This document shows positions 9,468 through 16,608 of a stretch of 36,083 nt of DNA, piece after piece. The notes beneath the pieces were generated by a model. It was not told the origin of the DNA. It was given only the letters and a program-made list of their open reading frames with translations, and ran no database searches. Within the stretch, counting starts at the first letter, position 1. Every line of letters begins with the position of its first letter. The DNA is from Nitrospirota bacterium (GTDB taxonomy: Bacteria; Nitrospirota; Thermodesulfovibrionia; Thermodesulfovibrionales; UBA6898): contig JACRHE010000107.1 in the NCBI GenBank assembly GCA_016217695.1, positions 1 through 36,083 on the forward strand. The letters are read 5' to 3'. The position numbers were made by a program, and so were the translations under genes.

Positions 9468-10404
9468 TCCGCGTGCCTGCCTTACCCTTCATCGCATCCT
9501 CAACAAGTTCGGGGCTTGTTATGATAACCTCTTCCCCCTCTCCTTCGAGGAACTCTATTGCCGCCACTATCTTCGGCCCCATGCTCCCTGCAGGGAAATG
9601 ATCCTGCTGAAAATATCCCCGGATCTCATCAAGTCTCACATCATTTAACCCCCTCTGACCTGGCTTCCCATAATCGAGGTATACCCTGTCTACGTCGGTG
9701 AGGTTAATAAGGCGTACCGCCTTGATCTCCCGGGCAAGAAGGCCTGTTGAAAAGTCCTTATCGATCACGGCGTCCACGCCCTGGAGACTACCCCCCGGCA
9801 GCTCTCTTACCGGAATCCCTCCGCCTCCCGCTGCGATCACGATAACACCCTGCTGCGAGAGACTCTTTATGACGTCGGCCTCGACAATCCTGCCCGGCCT
9901 TGGCGACGGCACCACACGTCTATATCCCCTGCCGCTATCCTCTATCAGTTTCCAGCCTTTGGTACGCCCGAGTGTCACCGCCTCCTCAGCACTGTAAAAA
10001 GGTCCTATCGGCTTAGTTGGATTACTGAAAGCGCCGTCCTCCACGTCCACAACGACCTGTGTAATAATTGTCACTATGCTTGCAATGCCCCGCAGCTGGT
10101 TATAAAGTGTTTGCTGGATCATATAACCTATCCCTCCTTCGGAGTCGGCATCGCAAATATACAGGGGCATCGGCGGAATTGTATTCTTTGCTGCCTCATT
10201 GCGAAGCACGATGTTGCCGACAATCGGGCCGTTTCCATGGGTTATCACGATCCTCCAGCCCTTCCTGATCATTCCGGAGATTTGGCTTGTGCAGGCGCGG
10301 GTGTGACTGAACTGTTCCTCTATTGTCCCTCTCTCGCCCCTCCTGATCAGGGCATTCCCGCCGAGAGAGACAACACACAACGGATGCTTGTCTTGTTGGG
10401 TCAT
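9454..10404 (-). CDS. arcC: Carbamate kinase
   Basis: This 316-residue amino-acid-kinase-fold enzyme interconverts carbamoyl phosphate + ADP and carbamate + ATP. Family signatures are VVSLGGNALIRRG at the N-terminus, VITHGNGPIVGNI, DADSEGGIGYMIQQ, VIAAGGGGIPV and the late block HFPAGSMGPKIVAAIEFL. The ORF track starts at a TTG (10416), but the ATG at 10404 matches the usual family start. No clear Shine-Dalgarno sequence precedes either. No arcA or arcB is in the window, so a full arginine deiminase pathway is not shown. It lies 78 nt downstream of a two-CW gene and may share the riboswitch-controlled transcript. A predicted GTPase lies just beyond the riboswitch. Confidence 0.95.
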   Translation of the reverse strand: MTQQDKHPLCVVSLGGNALIRRGERGTIEEQFSHTRACTSQISGMIRKGWRIVITHGNGPIVGNIVLRNEAAKNTIPPMPLYICDADSEGGIGYMIQQTLYNQLRGIASIVTIITQVVVDVEDGAFSNPTKPIGPFYSAEEAVTLGRTKGWKLIEDSGRGYRRVVPSPRPGRIVEADVIKSLSQQGVIVIAAGGGGIPVRELPGGSLQGVDAVIDKDFSTGLLAREIKAVRLINLTDVDRVYLDYGKPGQRGLNDVRLDEIRGYFQQDHFPAGSMGPKIVAAIEFLEGEGEEVIITSPELVEDAMKGKAGTRITSR

Positions 10405-10482
10405 GGTTGATACCAACAGTATACCGTTAAAAGCCTGATAGAGCTACGTAGGGCCGACCGGAAGATATCAGACAAGGATTAT

Positions 10483-10821
10483 TTATTCGCTTCGGGGCGT
10501 GTGATGTCTCATATTCTTATTCACCAGTTCAAGGAGGATAATCGTCCTCTCCATCTCAATGTGCTCTTCCTCCCTGACAAGCGCATAGAAATCACATATT
10601 GCGCATCCCTTCATCTTCTGCTCAAAGGTTCCCTGCACCTCTCCGCCGCACATGGTTCCGACTATGACCCAGCAGGCCCTGCCTGCGTTGTCTCCACCAT
10701 GAATGCCATCGAACCTTATATCCGTTGAAGCAGGGCATACGCCCGTGATATATGCATTCGTTCCTCCCAATTCCCGGCCGCAGAGCATAAATTCCCAGCA
10801 GTTTCTTTTATTTTTTTTCAT
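10483..10821 (-). CDS. Two-CW domain protein (copy 1, in the riboswitch operon)
   Basis: This 112-residue protein has seven cysteines at 8, 14, 29, 50, 58, 73 and 76, in NCWEFMLCGRE, GVCPAS, RACWVIVGTMCGG and CAICDFY. The two Cys-Trp pairs (NCW and ACW) define what NCBI calls a two-CW domain protein, whose function is not known to me. It also has HGG at 41-43 and a C-terminal helix (EEEHIEMERTIILLELV). It has no signal peptide or membrane segment, so it is probably cytoplasmic and able to bind metal, Fe-S or form redox pairs. It begins 11 nt after the PilZ gene. The paralogue at 26199 has identical cysteine spacing. Confidence 0.85.
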   Translation of the reverse strand: MKKNKRNCWEFMLCGRELGGTNAYITGVCPASTDIRFDGIHGGDNAGRACWVIVGTMCGGEVQGTFEQKMKGCAICDFYALVREEEHIEMERTIILLELVNKNMRHHTPRSE

Positions 10822-10832
10822 AAGGTATCGCC

Positions 10833-11120
10833 TCAGATAAACTTCAGGCCCGCCCTGTAAGAGTCGTCAGTTTTTTGTGACCACTTCACCATTGCGACAT
10901 GAAGCTTCCCTTTTCTGTGTTCGTCGTCCCATTCCAGGATATAGCCGGCGTCCAGCGGAAATTCCGTCTTTAAACCCAGCCCGGACCTGCTGACATCTAA
11001 AATCTCTCCGCAGGACCGCATCCGCTTGAACTCGGACGACTGCATAAAGAGGATGGTAAAGCATATTGAACCGGAATACTTTATCCTTTCATGCATCCTT
11101 TTTTCACTGCTTGCCTCCAT
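10833..11120 (-). CDS. Stand-alone PilZ domain protein (c-di-GMP effector)
   Basis: This 95-residue protein consists of one PilZ domain. The c-di-GMP-binding signatures are RxxxR at residues 8-12 (RMHER) and D-x-S-x-x-G at 42-47 (DVSRSG). A short beta-barrel core follows, ending YRAGLKFI. PilZ proteins bind c-di-GMP and pass the signal to pili, flagella or polysaccharide machinery through partner contacts. The ATG at 11120 has a strong GAGGAGG Shine-Dalgarno sequence. Upstream on the same strand lie an intrinsic terminator, a c-di-GMP-I riboswitch and a promoter, so this effector is probably expressed according to the ligand it binds. The two-CW gene follows at 11 nt. Confidence 0.9.
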   Translation of the reverse strand: MEASSEKRMHERIKYSGSICFTILFMQSSEFKRMRSCGEILDVSRSGLGLKTEFPLDAGYILEWDDEHRKGKLHVAMVKWSQKTDDSYRAGLKFI

Positions 11121-11148
11121 TTGACCTCCTCAGATTTTTCGCAGGCCC

Positions 11149-11181
11149 AAAAAAAAAGCCCATACCATCTAATGGCTGGGC
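11149..11181 (-). terminator. Intrinsic terminator between riboswitch and PilZ gene
   Basis: On the minus strand, GCCCA and TGGGC form an outer stem and CCAT/ATGG an inner stem with a TAG loop, separated by a small internal bulge. Nine U residues follow at once (the A-run 11149-11157 on the + strand). It lies 14 nt after the last paired base of the riboswitch P1 stem and before the PilZ Shine-Dalgarno sequence, the usual position of an expression-platform terminator. Confidence 0.8.
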
Positions 11182-11195
11182 GTCTTTTCCTTATA

Positions 11196-11285
11196 ATTAC
11201 TTCGGCAACCCCGCTGTCCAGCTTTTCCCTCTGGACCGGTAGCTTTGCGCCCTACCCTTACAGATAGTTTGCTATTATCGGTAAT
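11196..11285 (-). ncRNA. c-di-GMP-I riboswitch (GEMM-I)
   Basis: Read on the minus strand, the RNA has the GEMM-I core in order. P1 is ATTAC (11285-11281) pairing with GTAAT (11200-11196). Next comes GCAAAC, then P2 CTATCT/GGGTAG closed by a GTAA (GNRA) tetraloop. The hallmark GGGCGCAAAGCTACCGG follows, then P3 with TCCAG/CTGGA. The conserved receptor strand GCGGGGTTGCCG closes it. The class binds cyclic di-GMP. Here it sits between a promoter and a terminator upstream of a PilZ gene, which implies control by early transcription termination. I cannot tell from sequence alone whether ligand turns expression on or off. Confidence 0.93.
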
Positions 11286-11299
11286 GTTTTATATGCTGG

Positions 11300-11329
11300 A
11301 CTATACTAAGAACTGCCCTGGCTTGTCAA
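11300..11329 (-). promoter_or_regulatory. Sigma-70-type promoter for the riboswitch/PilZ transcript
   Basis: On the minus strand, a perfect TTGACA (11329-11324) and TATAGT (11305-11300, 5 of 6 matches) are separated by 18 nt. A start at the usual distance would place the 5' end of the RNA just upstream of riboswitch P1 (11285). Confidence 0.7.
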
Positions 11330-11567
11330 TATTTTTTTTCGCAGTGCTGTGACAATTTAGACCAGCATCCACCATCAACTTTGCGGGGGATGCATTGGAG
11401 CGGATTCAGCGGCGTGTATCGCATCACCGGGACGGTGATGGACGCCGGTGCCTCGGAGTCCCGATCAGATCGGGACGAGAATGAGCGACAATGCTGTCTC
11501 CGCGCAAATACAGGGTTTCTTGATGGTGTATTGGGGTAGAAATGTCCGGTTTTGATATTACAAAGGA
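11330..11567. other. Non-coding stretch with palindromes; possible decayed mobile-element remnant
   Basis: I see no convincing gene in this 238-nt stretch. It holds a perfect palindrome GTCCCGATC-A-GATCGGGAC (11458-11476), an inverted repeat CATCACC/GGTGATG (11422-11440), and imperfect inverted ends: GACAATTTAGACC at 11351-11363 versus the complement of GGTAGAAATGTCC at 11535-11547. Such ends suggest a short decayed insertion element, but no transposase reading frame survives. The minus-strand ORF 11326-11616 crosses the gene end and the promoter and looks spurious. Confidence 0.3.
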
Positions 11568-12908
11568 TTACTTCATATCTCTCCGGAAATGGCTGTCGAC
11601 AAATCCCTCTATGCACCCCCTGAGTTCCATACCGTCTGTCTCCTTTATTTCGTAACGTATCCTGACCGTATCTCTTGTGAGACTCAACAGGCCGCGGAGG
11701 TCTATGGGAGTTGCTATCAGCACGAGGTCACAGGGGGTATTCTCGATAGTCTCTCTTAGTTCGTTCATCTGCCGGGCTCCGTATCCCATTGCCGGGAGAA
11801 CGGCATATAGGTGAGTATATCTCCTGAATGTATCCCTGAGGGAGCCTTGTGCATATGGCCGGGGATCAACAATCTCTGCTGCCCCGAATCTCTTTGCAGC
11901 GAGGTATCCTGCGCCAAAGGCCATATTGCCATGGGTAAGTGTAGGCCCGTCCTCCACAACCAGGACCTTCCTGCCCTGTATCTCTCCCGGCGCATCGGCC
12001 ATTATCAGCGATGCGGTATGCACGATGATCGCCTCAGGACTAAACCTCCTGATGTTCTCTTCGACCAGCCGGATATTCTCCTTCCGGGCAGTATCGACCT
12101 TGTTTATCACGGCGATGTCGGCCCTTCTCATGTTCGTCTCACCCGGATGATATGCCAGCTCATGCCCTGGCCGATGAGGGTCAAAGACAACAATCTCAAT
12201 ACCGGGATGTATGAAGGGCAGATCATTATTGCCTCCGTCCCAGAGAATAACCTCAGACTCTTCCTCAGCCTTTTTTACGATCTTCTCATAGTCAACCCCT
12301 GCATAGACCACCGCCCCGGCATCGATGAGGGGCTCAAACTCTTCCCTCTCCTCTATAGTGCAGTTAAAGAGGTCAAGGTCCTCCCGGTTTCCAAACCGCT
12401 GGCAGCTGCCTATCGAAAGATCGCAATAGGGCATTGGATGCCTGATCACGACCGGTGATATGCCCCTGCCCTGAAGTACCTTCAGGATGTACCTCGTTAT
12501 GCCGCTTTTCCCGCATCCTGTCCTTACTGCGCATACGGAAATTACAGGCAGCCTCGTCTCTATCATAGTCCTTCCCGGACCGAGAAGGACAAAGTCAGTT
12601 CCAAGGGAAAGGCAGAGTGATGCCCTGTGCATCACGTGCTCATGGGAGATATCGCTATAAGAAAAAATCACCTCGTCTATCCCCAACTGGGAGATAAGCG
12701 CCTTGAGTCTGTTTTCCGGATAAACAGGTATCCCTTCGGGATAGAGGTAGCCGGCCAATTCCTGCGGATAGACCCGTCCTCCGATAAAGGGAATCTGGGT
12801 CGCTGTAAATGCCTTCACTTCATAGGAAGGATTGTTCCGGAAGACCATGTTAAAGTTGTGGAAGTCTCTGCCTGCTGCTCCCATTATGATAACCTTCCGT
12901 CTTTTCAC
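11568..12908 (-). CDS. Predicted GTPase, cyclic 2,3-diphosphoglycerate synthetase-like (COG2403 type)
   Basis: This is a protein of about 446 residues. The N-terminal domain begins KRRKVIIMGAAGRDFHNFN and looks Rossmann-like. A P-loop domain follows, with Walker A AVRTGCGKSG at about 127-136, VILWDGGNNDLPF, and an NKxD-like INKVD near 270. The family includes archaeal cyclic 2,3-diphosphoglycerate synthetase, but many bacterial members are only called predicted GTPases; the substrate here is unknown. The ORF track starts at GTG 12920, but GGAGG within that extension is a well-spaced Shine-Dalgarno sequence for the GTG at 12908, which I prefer. Carbamate kinase lies nearby on the same strand, separated by the riboswitch unit. 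Confidence 0.75.
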   Translation of the reverse strand: MKRRKVIIMGAAGRDFHNFNMVFRNNPSYEVKAFTATQIPFIGGRVYPQELAGYLYPEGIPVYPENRLKALISQLGIDEVIFSYSDISHEHVMHRASLCLSLGTDFVLLGPGRTMIETRLPVISVCAVRTGCGKSGITRYILKVLQGRGISPVVIRHPMPYCDLSIGSCQRFGNREDLDLFNCTIEEREEFEPLIDAGAVVYAGVDYEKIVKKAEEESEVILWDGGNNDLPFIHPGIEIVVFDPHRPGHELAYHPGETNMRRADIAVINKVDTARKENIRLVEENIRRFSPEAIIVHTASLIMADAPGEIQGRKVLVVEDGPTLTHGNMAFGAGYLAAKRFGAAEIVDPRPYAQGSLRDTFRRYTHLYAVLPAMGYGARQMNELRETIENTPCDLVLIATPIDLRGLLSLTRDTVRIRYEIKETDGMELRGCIEGFVDSHFRRDMK

Positions 12909-12946
12909 CGGTGCCTCCACTGACCATGTATAGCTCTTATGCTAAA

Positions 12947-12975
12947 ATTCTCCCTCTCCGTTGAGAGGTTGTCAA
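12947..12975 (-). promoter_or_regulatory. Possible promoter with a palindromic spacer upstream of the predicted GTPase gene
   Basis: On the minus strand, TTGACA (12975-12970) is followed after 17 nt by GAGAAT (12952-12947, 4 of 6 matches). The spacer is almost filled by the inverted repeat CCTCTC-AACG-GAGAGG (12968-12953), a position where a repressor operator would block polymerase. The implied leader is about 30 nt. Confidence 0.35.
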
Positions 12976-13074
12976 GGAAGGATGAGCAACAGTAATCCGG
13001 CGCCTCAGATATTGATAATTACAAGGCTCATGAAGATTTGAGGGAAAAAGGAAAAGAGGCCTTTGAAAGCGGAA

Positions 13075-13662
13075 CTAGTAGTGCTTCTTTAACTCTATGA
13101 GTACCTGTTTTGCAACGTTCTTGAGGGTCTCAAAGACACCTATGCCGGTCACTGCGCAGCCATCGAAACAGGGGACGTTCCTGGGATTGAGCAGCTTGTT
13201 CATGTTTTCGACGGGGGCCACGTTCGGCAGGTCTCTCTTATTGAACTGAATCGTATAGGGCAGCTTCTCAAGTTCGTACCCCTGTTCCGCCAGGTTGATC
13301 TTGAGGTCATCGAGGCTCTCCATATTCGCCTCCATCCTTTCGATCTGGCTGTCGGCGACAAAGACAACACCGTCAACACCTTTGAGGATAAGCTTTCTGC
13401 TGGCGGCATAGAAGACCTGTCCAGGCACGGTATACAGGTGAAACCTGACCTTGAAGCCCTTGATGTCGCCCAGGGCAAGGGGCAGGAAGTCGAAAAAAAG
13501 CGTCCTCTCTGTCTCGGTAGCCAGGGAGATGAGCTTTCCCTTCTGGTCAGGGTTGGTCTTTTTGTAGACGTACTGGAGATTTGTTGTCTTTCCGCAGAGA
13601 CCGGGACCATAGTAGACGATCTTGCAGTTGATCTCGCGGGAGGAATAGTTTATAAAAGACAC
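13075..13662 (-). CDS. mglA: MglA-type small Ras-like GTPase
   Basis: This 195-residue protein matches the bacterial MglA family. It has a P-loop GPGLCGKT at 19-26, the MglA-specific TVPGQ at 78-82 in place of the eukaryotic DxxGQ, and the guanine-specificity motif NKRD at 141-144. MglA-GTP marks the leading cell pole and controls gliding, type IV pilus switching or polar assembly; roadblock proteins such as MglB act as its GTPase activators. It starts 12 nt after a roadblock gene, the usual partner arrangement. The pair appears to be at the end of the PFOR operon. The ATG at 13662 is the family-typical start (MSFINYSSREINCKIVYYGPG). Confidence 0.93.
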   Translation of the reverse strand: MSFINYSSREINCKIVYYGPGLCGKTTNLQYVYKKTNPDQKGKLISLATETERTLFFDFLPLALGDIKGFKVRFHLYTVPGQVFYAASRKLILKGVDGVVFVADSQIERMEANMESLDDLKINLAEQGYELEKLPYTIQFNKRDLPNVAPVENMNKLLNPRNVPCFDGCAVTGIGVFETLKNVAKQVLIELKKHY

Positions 13663-13674
13663 GTAACGGAATAC

Positions 13675-14169
13675 CTACCTGAATAGATTGTCGATGTCTT
13701 CATCACTGATCTCTGCAAACGGAGATTCGTCAAGCCTGCCCTCGACCTTCTCTTTCTCCGACTTTGACGTGATGTCGCCAAAGATGCCTACGAGGGCCTC
13801 GGACGATTTCTTCACCCTCAGCCTCACAAGGCCAAGAGAAGACCTCTTGTCGAATATCACTACAAGGATCACCCTCTGTCCGATGAGGGAGATGTGGATA
13901 TTGTCCTTTTCTCCCTCATGAAACAGGATGGAAAACTCCTTTTCTCCGAGCAGCCTGGCTATGCCGCCCGTAGCCGCTATGTTCCCGGCTGTAAGGGATG
14001 CAAGAGAGGTCGTATCAATGTCCTGGGTCTCGCCTGCTGATGCGATCAGCTGGCCGTTCTTGTCGACAAGGAATACGACCTTTGCATTCGTCTGTAGATA
14101 GAGCTTCTGGAGCTCTTCATCGATCTTCTTGAACTCCTCCTCATACATTATCAGGTCAGAACCGCTCAT
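13675..14169 (-). CDS. Roadblock/LC7 domain protein, likely MglB-like partner of MglA
   Basis: This 164-residue protein has a roadblock/LC7 domain at about 10-125, with VVFLVDKNGQLIASAG, LASLTAGNIAATGGIARLLGE and ISLIGQRVILVVIFD. An acidic tail follows (EISDEDIDNLFR). Roadblock homodimers of this type bind MglA and promote GTP hydrolysis, giving front-rear polarity. The ATG at 14169 is preceded by GAGGTG. It lies 35 nt after the PFOR beta gene and 12 nt before mglA, so it is probably read with both. The GTPase-activating role is inferred from family and adjacency. Confidence 0.88.
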   Translation of the reverse strand: MSGSDLIMYEEEFKKIDEELQKLYLQTNAKVVFLVDKNGQLIASAGETQDIDTTSLASLTAGNIAATGGIARLLGEKEFSILFHEGEKDNIHISLIGQRVILVVIFDKRSSLGLVRLRVKKSSEALVGIFGDITSKSEKEKVEGRLDESPFAEISDEDIDNLFR

Positions 14170-14204
14170 AACACCTCAAAAATATCACACTTCATAGTGC
14201 TTTA

Positions 14205-15134
14205 TCAACCGCATTTTTCCTCTTTCTGCAATTTTGCCCATTCGGCGTCGACCTCATCCTGCACCCGCTTGAGGAGTTCTGCGTTCTGCGGATCAAAGAG
14301 GTGCTTGAATCTTCCCTGGGGTTTCATGAAGTCTGCCACAGGGACTTTGTCCTTTGGAGTATAGGTTATCTTTGTCACCCCGTTTTCTATCTCGTAAAGC
14401 GGCCAGTAGCAGGAATTCACTCCTAACCTGCTGAGTGTGATGGCGTCGTTGGTCTTTGACCTCCAACCCCTGTTGCAGGGAGAGAGGATATTGATGAATT
14501 TCGGCCCTGGTATCTCATGGGCCTTCTGCACCTTTTTCATCAGGTCCATCCAGTGGGAAGGAGATGCCTGCGCAGCATACGGGATATTATGGGCCGCCAT
14601 GATCTTCGTGAGATTCTTTCTTGCCCTCAGCTTTCCGGGGATCACGTCGCCTGCTGGACAGGTCGTTGTATCGGCGCCAAGAGGGGTTGCGCTCGAACGC
14701 TGGATGCCCGTGTTCATGTAAGCGCCGTTGTCATAACATATATAGATCATGTCATGGCCGCGCTCCATAGCGCCCGAAAGGCTCTGAAAACCGATGTCAT
14801 AGGTGCCGCCGTCGCCTCCGAAGGCGATGAACTTTATATCCTTGTCTATCTTGCCCTGCTTCTTGAGCGACCGGTACATGGTTTCAACGCCTGATAAAGT
14901 GGCTGCAGCATTCTCAAATGCCGTGTGGATCCAGGGGATCTTCCAGGCCGTATATTCAGATATGCAGGTCGAGACCTCCAGACATCCCGTGGCATTGGAA
15001 GCAATAACCGGATACTCAGTCGCCAGCAGCACCATCTTTACGACCGTGGGAGCGCCGCAACCGGAACACATCCGGTGGCCGTGGGTAAGAAGGTCCTCTT
15101 TTTTCGAAAGTTCTTTTAAATTTAGTGTTGCCAT
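14205..15134 (-). CDS. porB: Pyruvate:ferredoxin oxidoreductase, beta subunit
   Basis: This 309-residue subunit binds thiamine diphosphate. Near the N-terminus HGHRMCSGCGAPTVVK supplies two [4Fe-4S] cysteines. The TPP/Mg site follows: FGGDGGTYDIGFQSLSGAMERGHDMIYICYDNGAYMNTG. The sequence fits the PorB branch rather than 2-oxoglutarate or indolepyruvate enzymes, though substrate is inferred. With the other three subunits it interconverts pyruvate + CoA and acetyl-CoA + CO2 with ferredoxin. The stop of the alpha gene and this ATG are 1 nt apart. Confidence 0.93.
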   Translation of the reverse strand: MATLNLKELSKKEDLLTHGHRMCSGCGAPTVVKMVLLATEYPVIASNATGCLEVSTCISEYTAWKIPWIHTAFENAAATLSGVETMYRSLKKQGKIDKDIKFIAFGGDGGTYDIGFQSLSGAMERGHDMIYICYDNGAYMNTGIQRSSATPLGADTTTCPAGDVIPGKLRARKNLTKIMAAHNIPYAAQASPSHWMDLMKKVQKAHEIPGPKFINILSPCNRGWRSKTNDAITLSRLGVNSCYWPLYEIENGVTKITYTPKDKVPVADFMKPQGRFKHLFDPQNAELLKRVQDEVDAEWAKLQKEEKCG

Positions 15135-15135
15135 G

Positions 15136-16314
15136 TTATTCCCTCACTCCGATGTATTCTTTGTAAGTTCTGATCTTGCCGCTCTTTGCAATCTCCGCCA
15201 GTTCGTTGAGAACCAACTCCGCGTGGGAAGGCATATAGTCCCTTCCTCCCAGGCCGTAGATCTTATTTATAAGCAGAGGCCTCTCCTTCAGATGATAAAG
15301 AGCGGAACTCACCTCCATAAACAGGGGGCCATATCCTCCGAAGGAGTCGGCCCTGTCCATGACGCATACAGCCTTCGTGTTCCCGAGCGCCTCTGCAACC
15401 TCTTCATAAGGGAATGGCCTGAAGAGCCTCGGCTTAAGAAGACCTGCCTTGATACCCTTATTCCTGAATTCGTCAACCACGTCCTTTGACGTGCCTGCAG
15501 CCGAGTTCAGGATAACCAGGGCGATCTCGGCATCCTCGAGCCGGTATGTCTCGAAAAGGCCGTACTTCCTGCCGCTCAGTTTCTCAAAGTCCTTCGCAAC
15601 ATCGAGGACCACGTCCTTCACCTTTGTCATCACTTCATGCTGGGCTCTCTTATATTCATGATAGAGATCTGTAAGGATCAGAGGCCCGTAGCTCTTGGGC
15701 TTATCGAGATCAAGAAGAGGGAAAAGGTTTTTGAACTCGCCTACGAATTTCTTCACCTCGGCATCCTCCAGATACTCCATCCTCTCTATCGAATGGCTGA
15801 TGATGAAACCGTCAAGGCATACCATCACCGGCAGTCTGATATCCATATGCTCGCCGACCCTGAAGGACTGGACTGTGTTGTCATAAGCCTCCTGGGCGTT
15901 TTCCGACCAGATCTGTATCCAGCCGGTGTCCCTCGCGCCCATCGCATCCGAATGGTCCCCGTGTATGTTGAGGGGGGCGGAAAGCGCGCGGTTGACAACA
16001 GGCATGATAATCGGCAGCCTGTCGCCCGACGCAATATGGAGCATCTCCCACATGAGAGCAAGCCCCTGTGAAGACGTGGCGGTTACCACCCTGCCGCCGG
16101 CGGCCGACGCCCCGATACAGGCGCTCATAGAGCTGTGCTCGCTCTCAACCAAAATAGCCTCTGTATCGACCTTGCCGTTGGAGATAAACGACGCGTATCT
16201 CTGCATCATGTCGGTCTGCGGCGTGATCGGGTAGATCCCGCAGACATCCGGGTTCACCTGGCGGAGCGCATTGGCAACCGCCTCGTTTCCTGTAACAGCA
16301 ACAACCTTTGCCAT
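15136..16314 (-). CDS. porA: Pyruvate:ferredoxin oxidoreductase, alpha subunit
   Basis: This 392-residue subunit has the 2-oxoacid oxidoreductase signature GIYPITPQTDMM near residue 25. The pyrimidine-binding block is ESEHSSMSACIGASAAGGRVVTATSSQGLALMWE, and the second domain carries VMDRADSFGGYGPL. These match PorA; the lack of an attached gamma domain fits the separate four-gene type found in anaerobes and autotrophs. Its ATG directly follows the TAG stop of the delta gene, showing tight coupling. Confidence 0.94.
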   Translation of the reverse strand: MAKVVAVTGNEAVANALRQVNPDVCGIYPITPQTDMMQRYASFISNGKVDTEAILVESEHSSMSACIGASAAGGRVVTATSSQGLALMWEMLHIASGDRLPIIMPVVNRALSAPLNIHGDHSDAMGARDTGWIQIWSENAQEAYDNTVQSFRVGEHMDIRLPVMVCLDGFIISHSIERMEYLEDAEVKKFVGEFKNLFPLLDLDKPKSYGPLILTDLYHEYKRAQHEVMTKVKDVVLDVAKDFEKLSGRKYGLFETYRLEDAEIALVILNSAAGTSKDVVDEFRNKGIKAGLLKPRLFRPFPYEEVAEALGNTKAVCVMDRADSFGGYGPLFMEVSSALYHLKERPLLINKIYGLGGRDYMPSHAELVLNELAEIAKSGKIRTYKEYIGVRE

Positions 16315-16608
16315 CTATTTGCCCTCCTCTATCATCTCGATAGCCTTTTTCCCTTTTTTCCCGGGACATTCAAGGGCACAGATGCCGCATCCCTTGCAGA
16401 AATCATAATTAAACTCTGCTCTCTTGCCGTCTTTTACCTTAATCGCCATGTCAGGACAGTATAGCCAGCACCACATGCACTGGATGCAGTTTTCCTCTAT
16501 CCATACCGGCCTGAAGGCCCTCCAGGAACCCGTCTTGAAATTACAGGCGCTTCCTCCTTCGAGGACAACGGCGCCGGGGGTCAAATCCTTCCATCCCTTT
16601 GGTTTCAT
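16315..16608 (-). CDS. porD: Pyruvate:ferredoxin oxidoreductase, delta (ferredoxin) subunit
   Basis: This 97-residue subunit carries two complete [4Fe-4S] motifs: CIQCMWCWLYCP and CKGCGICALECP. It wires electrons from the TPP site to external ferredoxin. An N-terminal extension (GWKDLTPGAVVLEGGSA) is typical of PorD. The ATG overlaps the TGA stop of the gamma gene, and its own stop touches the alpha start. Confidence 0.93.
   Translation of the reverse strand: MKPKGWKDLTPGAVVLEGGSACNFKTGSWRAFRPVWIEENCIQCMWCWLYCPDMAIKVKDGKRAEFNYDFCKGCGICALECPGKKGKKAIEMIEEGK

Noticed and set aside
11326-11616. 96-residue minus-strand ORF
   Set aside because: It overlaps the end of the predicted GTPase gene, the palindromes and the riboswitch promoter; no Shine-Dalgarno sequence and no recognisable protein.
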